Below, piece after piece: positions 1-7,621 of a DNA stretch of 35,719 bases. Position numbers and translations under genes: made by a program. Positions within the stretch are counted from its first letter, which is position 1; each line of letters begins with the position of its first letter. Source of the stretch: Burkholderiales bacterium (GTDB lineage Bacteria > Pseudomonadota > Gammaproteobacteria > Burkholderiales > Casimicrobiaceae); NCBI GenBank assembly GCA_017989135.1, contig JAGNQL010000012.1, positions 1 to 35,719 on the forward strand, read 5' to 3'. The notes beneath the pieces are model-generated. The model worked only from the letters and a program-made list of their open reading frames with translations, searched no databases and was not told the origin of the DNA.

Positions 1-2
1 TT

Positions 3-113
3 CGGCGCGAGGGTGAAGCGAAGGGCTTTATCTACGGCACAGGATTAGATCCTAAGGGTGGGTTCAAGCTCTCTTCGCTTCTTGTAGCAGACGCTATCCA
101 CTACAGTTCTTAA
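3..113 (+). CDS. Possible 3' end of a gene entering from the left edge
   Basis: One frame is open from the window edge to a TAA and encodes about 36 residues (…GFIYGTGLDPKGGFKLSS…). The composition could be that of a protein C-terminus, but I recognise no family. Third codon positions are not strongly G/C-rich, unlike the core genes of this window. Part of the stretch (TAAGGGTGGGTTCAAG) resembles the GGTGGGTT dispersed repeat near 10418, which argues for non-coding repeat debris. It is kept only as a low-confidence partial gene. Confidence 0.2.
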   Translation, partial: RREGEAKGFIYGTGLDPKGGFKLSSLLVADAIHYSS

Positions 114-221
114 GATACAAGGGTGGGCACGCTGTGCCCACGGACTTGAGGCGAACCAGGCATTTGTACCGAGCGCACCGCGTCCGATTTCAGCCCGTCG
201 CCGTTCGAGTTCAACTCGTCT

Positions 222-252
222 CCGTTCGTGGTGAGCCTGTCGAATCATGAAC
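222..252 (+). repeat. 31-bp dispersed repeat, copy 1
   Basis: The stretch beginning CCGTTCGTGGTGAGCC recurs at 10381-10411 with a single mismatch (T versus C near its end). Both copies are intergenic, and the second sits directly behind the aldo/keto reductase gene. Similar short repeats are scattered through many bacterial genomes. I infer no function. Confidence 0.8.
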
Positions 253-950
253 ACCCTCAATCAATCTCGCTGATGCCGCGCCGCTGCGGTTGTTAGCGGC
301 GGGTGCCGTGGCGCAGGGCACGGCGTGCCCTCCGCATCCGGCTCCGCATCGTTCGGCACATCGGTGTTGATGCCAAGACACATACCGCGAATGGCAGTGA
401 TCGGCAGCTCAGATGCCAGTTTGGAATCGGCACCAATGCCGTCAGATATTGTTTTCAAAAAAGTCCTTTTTGTGCGCGCAACCATCCTCACGATCACGGC
501 GTGGGGTGAATTTATAGTCTGTAGCGCGATCTGGCATCGAGCCCTATTAATGTTCGCTCCAGCGGTAGGCGCGAAGCCGGTCGCGCTCGGCGACTTGGGC
601 AACAACGGTCAAGCCACCGCCGCCCTCACGCAGCGAACTCGTTCAACTCACTCGCCGCAGGTTGCCGCGCCTAGGGATCAGTGGCCGGTGTGGAGACAAA
701 CACGCCCAACAAGAACCCCTCAACCTTGAACAACTCACCCGGGTAGAACGTCTCAACGAACTCCGCATGCGACACGATTCGAGCGATCTCTGTGCGAGGC
801 GATCCGTGTGGGCGCATTTTTTGGCGTAGTTTGTTTGTCGGGCGTGATGCCGGGGTAGATGCTAGGCATAGATGTAACTTCCTACTCGCATGTGGGTAGC
901 TTGGAGTCAACTCAAGCAGAGTCAGTAAACTGTGTCAATAAATACGAAAC

Positions 951-973
951 ATACGACTAACTTACTGTCGTAT
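951..973. promoter_or_regulatory. Inverted repeat upstream of the orphan gene, possible operator
   Basis: ATACGAC and GTCGTAT form perfect 7-bp arms around a 9-nt spacer, about 30 bp ahead of the likely start at 1002. The arms are A/T-rich relative to the surroundings and could be a repressor site. No clear -35/-10 pair could be fixed, so the regulatory role is a guess. Confidence 0.3.
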
Positions 974-1001
974 ACGTTGGTCTGAATTGAGAGTATCAGC
1001 C

Positions 1002-1541
1002 ATGCCTAGTAAGCACTTGATCGAAACGGACAGTTGGCTTAACTTGCTTGATCTTGACGCAATCGCAGATCCTGCTGACAAGTTATCTGAGTGCGAATAT
1101 TTTCTCGAGCTAGCGACGCTGGAAAGCGACAAGGAAAAATTTCGGTGGCTAATCAGTGCTTTTTTTGGCGCTGCTTACAGTTTTTTTGAGATTCACGCCC
1201 TTCGCGCACATCACAGTTTTCACAATCCAGAAACGGGCGCGCCCATTGAAAACGACGAAGCGCTAAAAACACTTCGTCGCTATGTGCGAGTAGAGCAAAA
1301 TCCAAGACGGTCGACCTACGTTAAAACGGCAGGACAGCACAAAATCACAAAAGTGCTTTATGACCTTCGAGGTGGCAACACTCACCACTTCCCGTTATCG
1401 CTGATGACAAGCGGTGAGCGACTTCCAGACGATTTTCACTTTGGCAACATTTCTGGGAAAGGTGTTCCCGCCTTATCTTTTTGTCGAGAGGTAATGTCGC
1501 TGATCCACTTGGTTGAAAGCGAACTGCGAAAGCATTATTGA
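1002..1541 (+). CDS. Hypothetical protein, orphan accessory gene
   Basis: This encodes a soluble protein of about 179 residues that I do not recognise. I chose the ATG at 1002 (MPSKHLIE…) over an in-frame TTG at 987, because the TTG is weaker and neither has a strong Shine-Dalgarno. The product has a hydrophobic, aromatic-rich helix near residues 45-65 (…LISAFFGAAYSFFEIHALRAHHSF…) and no signal peptide. Its A/T-rich third positions differ from the G/C-rich core genes, suggesting horizontal acquisition. An inverted repeat at 951-973 may control it. It is convergent with the DUF551-like gene that follows. Confidence 0.6.
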   Translation: MPSKHLIETDSWLNLLDLDAIADPADKLSECEYFLELATLESDKEKFRWLISAFFGAAYSFFEIHALRAHHSFHNPETGAPIENDEALKTLRRYVRVEQNPRRSTYVKTAGQHKITKVLYDLRGGNTHHFPLSLMTSGERLPDDFHFGNISGKGVPALSFCREVMSLIHLVESELRKHY

Positions 1542-1580
1542 CGCATGGCTGTTTAGTGCCGACAACTATTTTTTTGCCTC

Positions 1581-2054
1581 TCAAGGAAACTTGAGAGATG
1601 AGCCTGCAATTAATGGGGCCGGGGCTTTTGGAAACGGCATCCAAGCACGCACTTGCAAACCTTGCGGCGAACAAAACCAATCATGTGAATCCCCTAGGTA
1701 ACCGATCCCGGGGAAGCGGCCACCTTTGATGCCGTATCGTCCGAATCCCGTATGGGTGCCGCTTTTCCATGTCAGAGTTCCCGCGACGACGAGGGGTTCA
1801 CCAACAGCAGGGTATCGATCTGAGAGCAGCGTCCATGCGCCTACCCATTCGGGTTGGTTGACCTCGCCCGATGTATTGCCCGACATCAGTCTCCTCGATG
1901 ACTCTAACGGCGAACGGTCGCTGTGGTCCGATTCGCCCACCGCAGCGTCCATGGCTTCGGCTATTGTTTGGGCGAAGTCCGCATTTTGAGTTGTCGTCCA
2001 GACACGAATAAAGTTGGCCGCTTCTCGCAGCAGGGTATCTTTTTCCAAATCCAT
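1581..2054 (-). CDS. DUF551-like C-terminal domain protein, paralog 1
   Basis: This is a 157-residue protein of unknown function. Its C-terminal half resembles DUF551, a small domain common in phage and prophage genes: an aromatic residue, a loop around …YPAVGEPLVVAGTL…, then a terminal …AWMPFPKAP motif. The N-terminal 35 residues (KDTLLREAANFIRVW…) match the neighbouring gene at 2208-2606, so the two are tandem paralogs. The start is ATG after a GGGGTGTAAGA stretch. It converges on the orphan gene, with 39 bp between stop codons. The DUF551 link rests on motif recall and gives no biochemical function. Confidence 0.6.
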   Translation of the reverse strand: MDLEKDTLLREAANFIRVWTTTQNADFAQTIAEAMDAAVGESDHSDRSPLESSRRLMSGNTSGEVNQPEWVGAWTLLSDRYPAVGEPLVVAGTLTWKSGTHTGFGRYGIKGGRFPGIGYLGDSHDWFCSPQGLQVRAWMPFPKAPAPLIAGSSLKFP

Positions 2055-2207
2055 TCTTACACCCCATAGAAACGAAAATTCGCGTTAATTGACGAGTTGC
2101 AGACACGCTCCGTGGTATTCCTGGGAATCCTTGCATTGGCGGCTGCTTGCCCCCCCCCAAATTTGTAGCCTCAGCAGCCTGACCTAGCCGCAAATCGTTC
2201 AAAAACA

Positions 2208-2606
2208 TCAGCGTACTCGAAACATCGGCGATGCGAGTTGCGAAATTGATAGATCGGGTGCGTGTGGAAATGGCATCCACGCCTGCACTGCCAAGTGTGC
2301 GGGCCAACAAACCCATCTCCGCGACTTTCCGTCGAGGCCGTCGCCCTCGGCACCGTATCGTCCGAATCCTCTGCACACTCCGGAGATTCCGAGCAACGTT
2401 CCTGCGACGATGACCTCTTCGCCGAGGGGAGGGAGTCGATCCATCGGACTAATCCACATGGGTGTCCAGTGTGGCTTGTTAGATTTGATCAATACTGCAT
2501 CTATAGCCGCTGCCAGTTTTTCGGCGAGATGTTGATTTTGTGGCGTCTTCCACAATCGAATGAAGTCAGCCCCGGATTTGAGCAAGACGTCCTTTTTTTG
2601 ACTCAT
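2208..2606 (-). CDS. DUF551-like C-terminal domain protein, paralog 2
   Basis: This is a 132-residue protein starting at an ATG (MSQKKDVLLK…); a TTG six codons upstream is the alternative. The motif WISPMDRLPPLGEEVIVAG followed later by AWMPFPHAP fits the DUF551 pattern (W-x-DRLP-x-G-x-V … W-x-P-x-P). It aligns with the gene at 1581-2054 across both the N-terminal helix and the C-terminal domain. The ~150-bp gap between the two contains a run of nine C residues (2150-2158) and nothing else I can identify. It is divergent from the nucleotidyltransferase gene that starts at 2701. Confidence 0.6.
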   Translation of the reverse strand: MSQKKDVLLKSGADFIRLWKTPQNQHLAEKLAAAIDAVLIKSNKPHWTPMWISPMDRLPPLGEEVIVAGTLLGISGVCRGFGRYGAEGDGLDGKSRRWVCWPAHLAVQAWMPFPHAPDLSISQLASPMFRVR

Positions 2607-2673
2607 ACTTTTACTCGTGCTCAAAAAGTGCAGTCGTAAAATTATCTCCGCAATTCACTAGAATGCATTTTTA

Positions 2674-2699
2674 TAGCACGATCATGCTAATATTTAGCA
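2674..2699. promoter_or_regulatory. Candidate autoregulatory operator of the MNT/HEPN pair
   Basis: Three half-sites abut the start codon at 2701: TAGCA at 2674-2678, its inverse TGCTA at 2685-2689, and a direct TAGCA at 2695-2699, 21 bp (two helical turns) after the first. A -10-like TAATAT overlaps 2688-2693. No Shine-Dalgarno is visible, so the message could be leaderless. The encoded protein begins with a winged helix, so binding here to repress its own promoter is plausible. Confidence 0.4.
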
Positions 2700-2700
2700 C

Positions 2701-3273
2701 ATGTCGCTAGCCAACGCCCTATTCGCGCCCGCCCAATCAAAAATCATCGAATGGATTTTTGGGATGCCTGCGCGCGCGTTCCACTTGAATGAGTTGATGC
2801 GCTTGACGGGGTTGGGCAGCGCGTCGGTGCAGCGCGAAATCGGACGATTGTGTGACGCGGGTTTGGTGACGGAAGAGCGCATCGGGAACGTGCGGCGCGT
2901 GCAGGCGAATCCGTCGAGCCCGGTGTTTGCGGAATTGACGTCGCTGGTTCAAAAGACGCTGGGGGTGGTGCCTGCGATTGCGGAGGCGCTGCTGCCGCTG
3001 GCCGACCGAATCGAGTTTGCAGCAGTTTACGGCTCGATTGCCAAACGCAGCGAGCACGCTGGTAGCGATGTGGATCTGATGATCGTGTCGGACGCGCTGA
3101 CGTTTGCAGAGGTGATGGCGGCGCTCGCGGTGGCGCAAGATCGTTTGTCGCGCGTCATCAATCCTACGATTTACACGTCGGCTGAGTTTGCTACGCGCCG
3201 TGCGCAGCCCGATTCGTTTGTCAATCGAGTGCTTGCGCAGCCGCACGACGTAGTGGCGGGGCGGTTATCGTGA
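2701..3273 (+). CDS. Winged-helix / MNT nucleotidyltransferase, MntA-like antitoxin candidate
   Basis: This is a 190-residue two-domain protein. Residues ~10-70 form a winged helix-turn-helix (HLNELMRLTGLGSASVQREI…, then a wing around EERIGNVRRVQAN). Residues ~100-185 form a minimal nucleotidyltransferase with the signature GS-x10-DVD (G111, S112, D123, D125). In MntA/HepT modules the MNT protein AMPylates and silences its HEPN partner. The next gene overlaps by 4 nt (GTGA), as expected for such a pair. The N-terminal DNA-binding fusion suggests it also acts as the repressor of the pair. The assignment as a TA antitoxin is inference; standalone MNT proteins with other roles exist. Confidence 0.75.
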   Translation: MSLANALFAPAQSKIIEWIFGMPARAFHLNELMRLTGLGSASVQREIGRLCDAGLVTEERIGNVRRVQANPSSPVFAELTSLVQKTLGVVPAIAEALLPLADRIEFAAVYGSIAKRSEHAGSDVDLMIVSDALTFAEVMAALAVAQDRLSRVINPTIYTSAEFATRRAQPDSFVNRVLAQPHDVVAGRLS

Positions 3274-3698
3274 GTATTGCGGCGCTGGATAACCTGGTCA
3301 AGATTCGACAGCTCGCGGCCGAGCCGCGAAACGAGACTGAAATCCGGCGTTTACTTCGCATGGCGCAAACGCATCTCGCGGATGCGCAGCAAACGTCTGT
3401 GTCGGTTGAAGGCCGCTATCTGTCGGCTTACGCGGCGGGACATTCGGCCGGGCTCGCAGCCCTGCGGCACCACGGTTATCGCAGCGAAAACCGCTACATC
3501 GTGTTTCAGTCGCTTACGCATACGCTCGGGTGGCCCGCAGAGCGTTGGCGGCTCCTCGACGCTGCGCATCGCGCCCGAAACTTGGCTGAGTACGAGGGGT
3601 TTATGGAAGTTGAGTTGTCGCAAGTGACCGAGTTGACCCACGTGGTTGCAACGCTACTTGAAGATGCACAGCGGGTGCTGGGAATCAGACTCGACTGA
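3270..3698 (+). CDS. HEPN-domain protein, HepT-like toxin candidate
   Basis: This is a 142-residue, mostly helical protein that starts with GTG and overlaps the MNT gene's stop codon, so the two are translationally coupled. It has the HEPN pattern of two long helices with a conserved R-N-x-A-E-Y stretch (HRARNLAEYE, residues 100-109). The canonical HEPN RNase motif R-x4-6-H is not evident. It may therefore belong to an R-N-x3-Y variant whose catalytic status is uncertain, or act as a structural partner of the MNT domain. The membrane-active alternative is unlikely because no transmembrane segment is seen. Confidence 0.65.
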   Translation: MSIAALDNLVKIRQLAAEPRNETEIRRLLRMAQTHLADAQQTSVSVEGRYLSAYAAGHSAGLAALRHHGYRSENRYIVFQSLTHTLGWPAERWRLLDAAHRARNLAEYEGFMEVELSQVTELTHVVATLLEDAQRVLGIRLD

Positions 3699-3713
3699 TA
3701 CTGCGTCGCCCAA

Positions 3714-3729
3714 TGGCACAACTCCTGCA
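3714..3729 (+). promoter_or_regulatory. Sigma-54 (RpoN) type promoter ahead of livH
   Basis: TGGCACAACTCCTGCA matches the sigma-54 consensus TGGCAC-N5-TTGCA with the obligatory GG and GC dinucleotides exactly 10 nt apart; only one conserved T of the -12 element is replaced by C. It lies ~150 bp upstream of the livH start and just behind the HEPN gene, in the right orientation for the liv operon. Nitrogen-controlled expression of the transporter would be the expected consequence. No NtrC site was identified. Confidence 0.5.
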
Positions 3730-3876
3730 TCTTGCAGAGCAGGCCTAGGCCGGAACCGAATCGGCATGACCTGCGGCACTGAATCAGGGCAGAATTGAGC
3801 CCATTCGTGCAGCGCGGATTTCTGGGAGGGAGCCGCGCCACACTCAACGATGACACTTCAAGCGGGGAATTTCTTC

Positions 3877-4782
3877 ATGTCAATAGACGTATTGCTACAG
3901 CAAATCGTCAATGGTCTGGTCGTAGGCAGCGTGTACGCGCTGGTTGCGCTGGGCTACACGATGGTCTACGGCATCTTGCAACTGATTAACTTTGCGCACG
4001 GCGAGATCGTGATGATCGGCGGCCTCACGGCGCTGGTCGTGGCGAAATGGCTGCTGGCGGCTGGCGTGCCGTCGGTGTTGGCGCTGCTGATTTCTATTTT
4101 GGTGGCGATGGTGGTCTGCGCCATAGTCGGGGTGTTGGTGGAGCGCATTGCGTATCGACCGCTGCGAAACGCGCCGCGATTAGCCCCGTTGATCACCGCC
4201 ATCGGCGTGTCGATCTTGTTGCAACAGGTCGCGATTCTGGTGTTTGGCCGCAACTACTTCTCTTTCCCAGAACTGATCGACAAGACGCCAATCACACTCG
4301 GTCCGATCACGGTCACGATGAACGAAATTGTCATCCTGATTGCGTCGGTTGCGCTAATGAGCGGCCTCCTCTGGTTGGTGCACAACACCAAAATCGGCAC
4401 CGCGATGCGCGCCACGGCCGAGAACCAAAAAGTCGCTGGCTTGATGGGCATCGACATCAACAAAATCATCGCGATCACCTTCGCGATTGGCTCGGGCCTT
4501 GGCGCGATTGCCGGCGTGATGGTCGCGTCGAACTACGGTCAGGCGCATTACTACATGGGCTTCATGCTCGGTCTTAAAGCGTTCACTGCTGCGGTGATGG
4601 GCGGCATCGGCAACTTGTGGGGCGCGATGGTGGGCGGCTTGATTCTTGGCCTTGTTGAAAACGTGGGCCTGATTTTCGTGCGCGGTGATTACAAAGACAT
4701 CTTCGCGTTTGTGGTGCTGGTGCTGGTGCTGATTTTCCGTCCGCAAGGACTGATCGGCGAGCGTGTCGCGGAGAGGGCGTAA
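3877..4782 (+). CDS. livH: Branched-chain amino acid ABC transporter permease LivH
   Basis: This is an inner-membrane permease of 301 residues with about eight hydrophobic segments. It carries the LivH landmarks: an N-terminal NGLVVGSVYALVALGYTMVYG helix followed by NFAHGEIVMIG, and the cytoplasmic …RATAENQKVAGLMGIDINK loop that contacts the ATPases. I placed the start at the ATG preceded by GGGGAA, nine codons inside the longest frame. It opens a tight four-gene operon (livH-livM-livG-livF) with 2-nt or shorter junctions. The substrate could be leucine/isoleucine/valine or another amide or amino acid, because HAAT-family permeases are not specific by sequence alone. A sigma-54-like promoter lies upstream. 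Confidence 0.93.
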   Translation: MSIDVLLQQIVNGLVVGSVYALVALGYTMVYGILQLINFAHGEIVMIGGLTALVVAKWLLAAGVPSVLALLISILVAMVVCAIVGVLVERIAYRPLRNAPRLAPLITAIGVSILLQQVAILVFGRNYFSFPELIDKTPITLGPITVTMNEIVILIASVALMSGLLWLVHNTKIGTAMRATAENQKVAGLMGIDINKIIAITFAIGSGLGAIAGVMVASNYGQAHYYMGFMLGLKAFTAAVMGGIGNLWGAMVGGLILGLVENVGLIFVRGDYKDIFAFVVLVLVLIFRPQGLIGERVAERA

Positions 4783-4784
4783 TC

Positions 4785-5855
4785 ATGGCGAACCTGATGC
4801 AAGACAAGAAAAAACAGATCATCGCGCTCGCCGTGCTGGGCGTGTTTCTCCTGATTCTGCCGTTCGCGGCGGGTGCGCTGGGCCAAGCCTGGGTGCGTAT
4901 CCTGAACGTTACGTTGCTCTATGTGATGCTGGCGTTGGGCTTGAACGTGGTGGTTGGCGTGGCGGGGCTGCTGGACTTGGGCTACGTCGCGTTCTACGCG
5001 GTCGGCGCGTATACGTGGTCGCTGCTGGCTTCGCCGCACTTCAATATCCATATGCCGTTCTGGATTTTGTTGCCGCTTGGCGCGTTTTTGGCAGCGCTGG
5101 CGGGTTTGTTGCTCGGTACGCCGGTGCTCAAACTTCGCGGTGATTACCTCGCGATTGTGACGCTGGGTTTCGGCGAAATTGTTCGTATCTTGATGAACAA
5201 CTTCGACAAAGTGGGTCTGCCGTGGTCCGACACGACGTACAACATTACCAACGGCCCGCGCGGTCTGACGGGCATTGATCCGCTGACGTTTTTTGGGTTT
5301 AAGTTGAACGAGGGCATGAACTTGTTCGGTCTGCCGATCAGCGGTTTGCAGCTCTATTACTTCGTGTTCTTGGCCCTTACAGTGCTCTCGGTGATTGGCG
5401 TTTCGCGCCTTCAGCACTCGCGCCTAGGCCGCGCATGGCAAGCATTGCGCGAAGACGAAATCGCTGCGAAAGCGATGGGCATCAACACCCGAAACATCAA
5501 ACTCGCTGCGTTCGCGTTCGGCGCGCTCACAGGCGGCTTGGCCGGCGGATTGTTCGCCTCGATGCAGGGCTTTGTGAGCCCCGAGTCGTTTGGATTGCTT
5601 GAGTCGGTGATGATTCTCGCGATGGTGGTGCTCGGCGGCATGGGTCATATTCCCGGCGTGATTCTCGGCGCGGTGCTCCTCTCCGCGATGCCAGAAGTGA
5701 TTCGCTACGTGGCCGACGAAAACAAACAAGAAGCCGTGTTCGGCATGGTGCTCGTAGCGCCGGAAGTGTTGCGCAATTTGATCTTCTCGCTCGCAATGAT
5801 TTTGATCATGCTGCTCAAACCCGCTGGCCTGTGGCCGTCACCGGAGAAGAAATAA
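4785..5855 (+). CDS. livM: Branched-chain amino acid ABC transporter permease LivM
   Basis: This is the second inner-membrane permease of the transporter, 356 residues with about nine membrane segments. The LivM signatures are visible: YVMLALGLNVVVGVAGLLDLGYVAFYAVGAY near the N-terminus, the RGDYLAIVTLGFGEI helix, and the LREDEIAAKAMGINTRNIKLAAFA coupling loop. The start ATG follows the livH stop by two bases, so the genes are co-translated. A typical LivM is 320-430 residues, so the length is normal. It pairs with LivH to form the translocation pore. Confidence 0.93.
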   Translation: MANLMQDKKKQIIALAVLGVFLLILPFAAGALGQAWVRILNVTLLYVMLALGLNVVVGVAGLLDLGYVAFYAVGAYTWSLLASPHFNIHMPFWILLPLGAFLAALAGLLLGTPVLKLRGDYLAIVTLGFGEIVRILMNNFDKVGLPWSDTTYNITNGPRGLTGIDPLTFFGFKLNEGMNLFGLPISGLQLYYFVFLALTVLSVIGVSRLQHSRLGRAWQALREDEIAAKAMGINTRNIKLAAFAFGALTGGLAGGLFASMQGFVSPESFGLLESVMILAMVVLGGMGHIPGVILGAVLLSAMPEVIRYVADENKQEAVFGMVLVAPEVLRNLIFSLAMILIMLLKPAGLWPSPEKK

Positions 5856-6640
5856 TGGCTGACATGCTTTTTGTTGCCGAAGGAGTGACCAAACGCTTTG
5901 GCGGCGTGACGGCGCTGGACAACGTTTCGATGTCGATTCGTCGCAGCTCCATCTTCGGCCTGATTGGCCCGAACGGTGCTGGCAAAACGACGTTCTTCAA
6001 CACGCTCACCGGACTTTATCAAGTCGACGAGGGTAAGTTCACGTTCGACGACAAGCCACTCAACGTGAAAGCGCCGCACGAGGTCGCCGAGGTCGGTATT
6101 GCACGCACCTTCCAAAACATTCGCCTATTCGGCGAAATGTCGGTGCTCGAGAACGTGATGGTCGGCCGCCATGTGCGCACCAAAGCCGGAGCATTCGGCG
6201 CGATATTCCGCACACCGGCCGCGCGCCGCGAAGAGGCAGAGATCACGCAACGCGCACATGAACTGCTCGAATACATTGGTCTCTCGAAGCGTGCGGGTGA
6301 CAAGAGCCGTACGCTGGCGTATGGCGAACAGCGTCGCCTAGAAATCGCGCGCGCGCTGGCGACCGATCCGAAGATGATCGCGCTCGACGAACCAGCGGCA
6401 GGCATGAACGCCACCGAGACGGTGGTGCTGCGCCAGTTGATCGAACGCATCGCTAGCGACGGCACGACAGTGATGCTGATCGAGCACGATATGCGCCTCG
6501 TGATGAACGTGTGCCAACACATCGCCGTGCTTGATTACGGCCGCAAGATCGCCGACGGTTCGCCCTCGGAAATTCAGAAAGACGCCGCGGTGATCAAAGC
6601 CTATCTCGGTGGCGCACACGAACCGCAGGGAGCCAAGTAA
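5855..6640 (+). CDS. livG: Branched-chain amino acid ABC transporter ATP-binding protein LivG
   Basis: This is a cytoplasmic ATPase of 261 residues. Walker A GPNGAGKTT lies at residues 38-46, a signature-like LAYGEQRRLEIARALA follows, and Walker B is MIALDEP with the LivG-specific AAGMNATET continuation. The C-terminal VIKAYLGG is typical of the family. The start is the ATG that shares its A with the livM stop (TAATG), preceded by CGGAGAAG; a GTG eight codons upstream was rejected. It forms a heterodimer with LivF to power the LivHM pore. Confidence 0.95.
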   Translation: MADMLFVAEGVTKRFGGVTALDNVSMSIRRSSIFGLIGPNGAGKTTFFNTLTGLYQVDEGKFTFDDKPLNVKAPHEVAEVGIARTFQNIRLFGEMSVLENVMVGRHVRTKAGAFGAIFRTPAARREEAEITQRAHELLEYIGLSKRAGDKSRTLAYGEQRRLEIARALATDPKMIALDEPAAGMNATETVVLRQLIERIASDGTTVMLIEHDMRLVMNVCQHIAVLDYGRKIADGSPSEIQKDAAVIKAYLGGAHEPQGAK

Positions 6641-7353
6641 TGTCTGCGATGCTTGAAATTAAGAAATTGGAAGTTGCGTACGGCGGCATCAAGGCCATCA
6701 AAGGAATCGACTTTCACGTCAACGAAGGCGAACTCGTCACGCTGATCGGTGCCAACGGCGCTGGGAAGTCGAGCACCTTGCGCGCGCTCTCGGGCCTCAT
6801 CAAACCCGCAGGCGGCAAGGTCACCTACAAAGGCCAAGACATCACGGGCATTCCGTCGCATGCGCTTGTGGGTCTCGGCGCCGCGCTGTGCCCCGAAGGA
6901 CGCGGCGTGTTCGCACGTTTGTCGGTTCATGAAAATTTGCTCATGGGTGCGTTTGCGCGCAACGACAAAGAAAAAATCTTGCGCGAAGTCGATGAGATTT
7001 ACACCATGATTCCGCGGCTCAAAGAGCGCACCAAGCAAATGGCCGGCACGCTCTCGGGTGGTGAACAACAAATGCTCGCCATTGGTCGCGCGATGCTCGC
7101 GCAGCCAAAGCTTTTGATGCTCGACGAACCATCAATGGGCCTCGCGCCGCTGATGGTAGAAAAAATCTTCGAGATCATTCGCTTGATCGCATCGCGCGGC
7201 ACCACGATTTTGCTCATCGAGCAAAACGCACAGCTCGCGCTCGAACACGCCACACGCGGCTACGTGCTCGAATCGGGTGAGATCACGCTCACTGATGACG
7301 CGAAGACGTTGCTGGCCGATCCGCGCGTTAAGGCGGCGTATTTGGGCGGGTAG
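6640..7353 (+). CDS. livF: Branched-chain amino acid ABC transporter ATP-binding protein LivF
   Basis: This is the second ATPase of the transporter, 237 residues. Walker A GANGAGKSS lies at 37-45, the signature is LSGGEQQMLAIGRAM, and Walker B is LLMLDEPSMGLAP, all diagnostic of LivF. The ATG again overlaps the preceding stop (TAATG). It is the last gene of the operon. No binding protein (LivK/LivJ) lies up- or downstream in this window, so the transporter must use a binding protein encoded elsewhere. No clear intrinsic terminator follows; the intergenic DNA instead holds a palindromic repeat. Confidence 0.95.
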   Translation: MSAMLEIKKLEVAYGGIKAIKGIDFHVNEGELVTLIGANGAGKSSTLRALSGLIKPAGGKVTYKGQDITGIPSHALVGLGAALCPEGRGVFARLSVHENLLMGAFARNDKEKILREVDEIYTMIPRLKERTKQMAGTLSGGEQQMLAIGRAMLAQPKLLMLDEPSMGLAPLMVEKIFEIIRLIASRGTTILLIEQNAQLALEHATRGYVLESGEITLTDDAKTLLADPRVKAAYLGG

Positions 7354-7425
7354 GCGCCGACGTACGCTGCGCTGAGTCGTAGACGCAATGCAACGTAACG
7401 GAATCGAGCGACTGTTGCGCAAAGG

Positions 7426-7485
7426 GTAGGCGACGACTTGGCGTCGCTCCGTGCGACGGAGAAGCGCGGCCAAGTCCGCGCCTAC
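7426..7485. repeat. 60-bp palindromic repeat upstream of gshA
   Basis: The arms begin GTAGGCGACGACTTGG and end CCAAGTCCGCGCCTAC, forming a long hairpin with about 14 nt of loop. A second copy of exactly the same length lies at 9188-9247 on the other side of gshA. This REP-like sequence could form a stable RNA stem on either strand; no T-run follows it. The rest of the 7354-7621 gap holds nothing I can identify. Confidence 0.75.
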
Positions 7486-7621
7486 CTAATGACCAGCAGG
7501 AATGACGCCCAAACCCGCCAATTTCGCACATTGATATTCCGCCAAGCGCCACCATATGCTTACAGCGGCGTGCTAACTTTGAGTTTCGCGTGACGTAGTA
7601 CTGGCCTCCACGGAATTTGAT

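Larger units (their letters stand above)
114..986. other. Intergenic accessory region with repeat fragments, no convincing gene
   Basis: I see no supported gene here. The stretch holds a perfect short palindrome GTGGGCAC-GCT-GTGCCCAC at 123-141. It also holds a 31-bp dispersed repeat at 222-252 that recurs with one mismatch at 10381-10411. Open frames exist on both strands but lack codon bias, a ribosome binding site or a recognisable domain. The region looks like decayed or repeat-derived DNA upstream of a small accessory cluster. Confidence 0.5.

Noticed and set aside
261-910. Open frames on both strands (e.g. 261-605 and 671-910, minus; 325-729, plus)
   Set aside because: They lack ribosome sites, codon bias and any recognised motif, and they lie among dispersed repeats. 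The 671-910 frame has a protein-like end, but nothing supports it as a gene.
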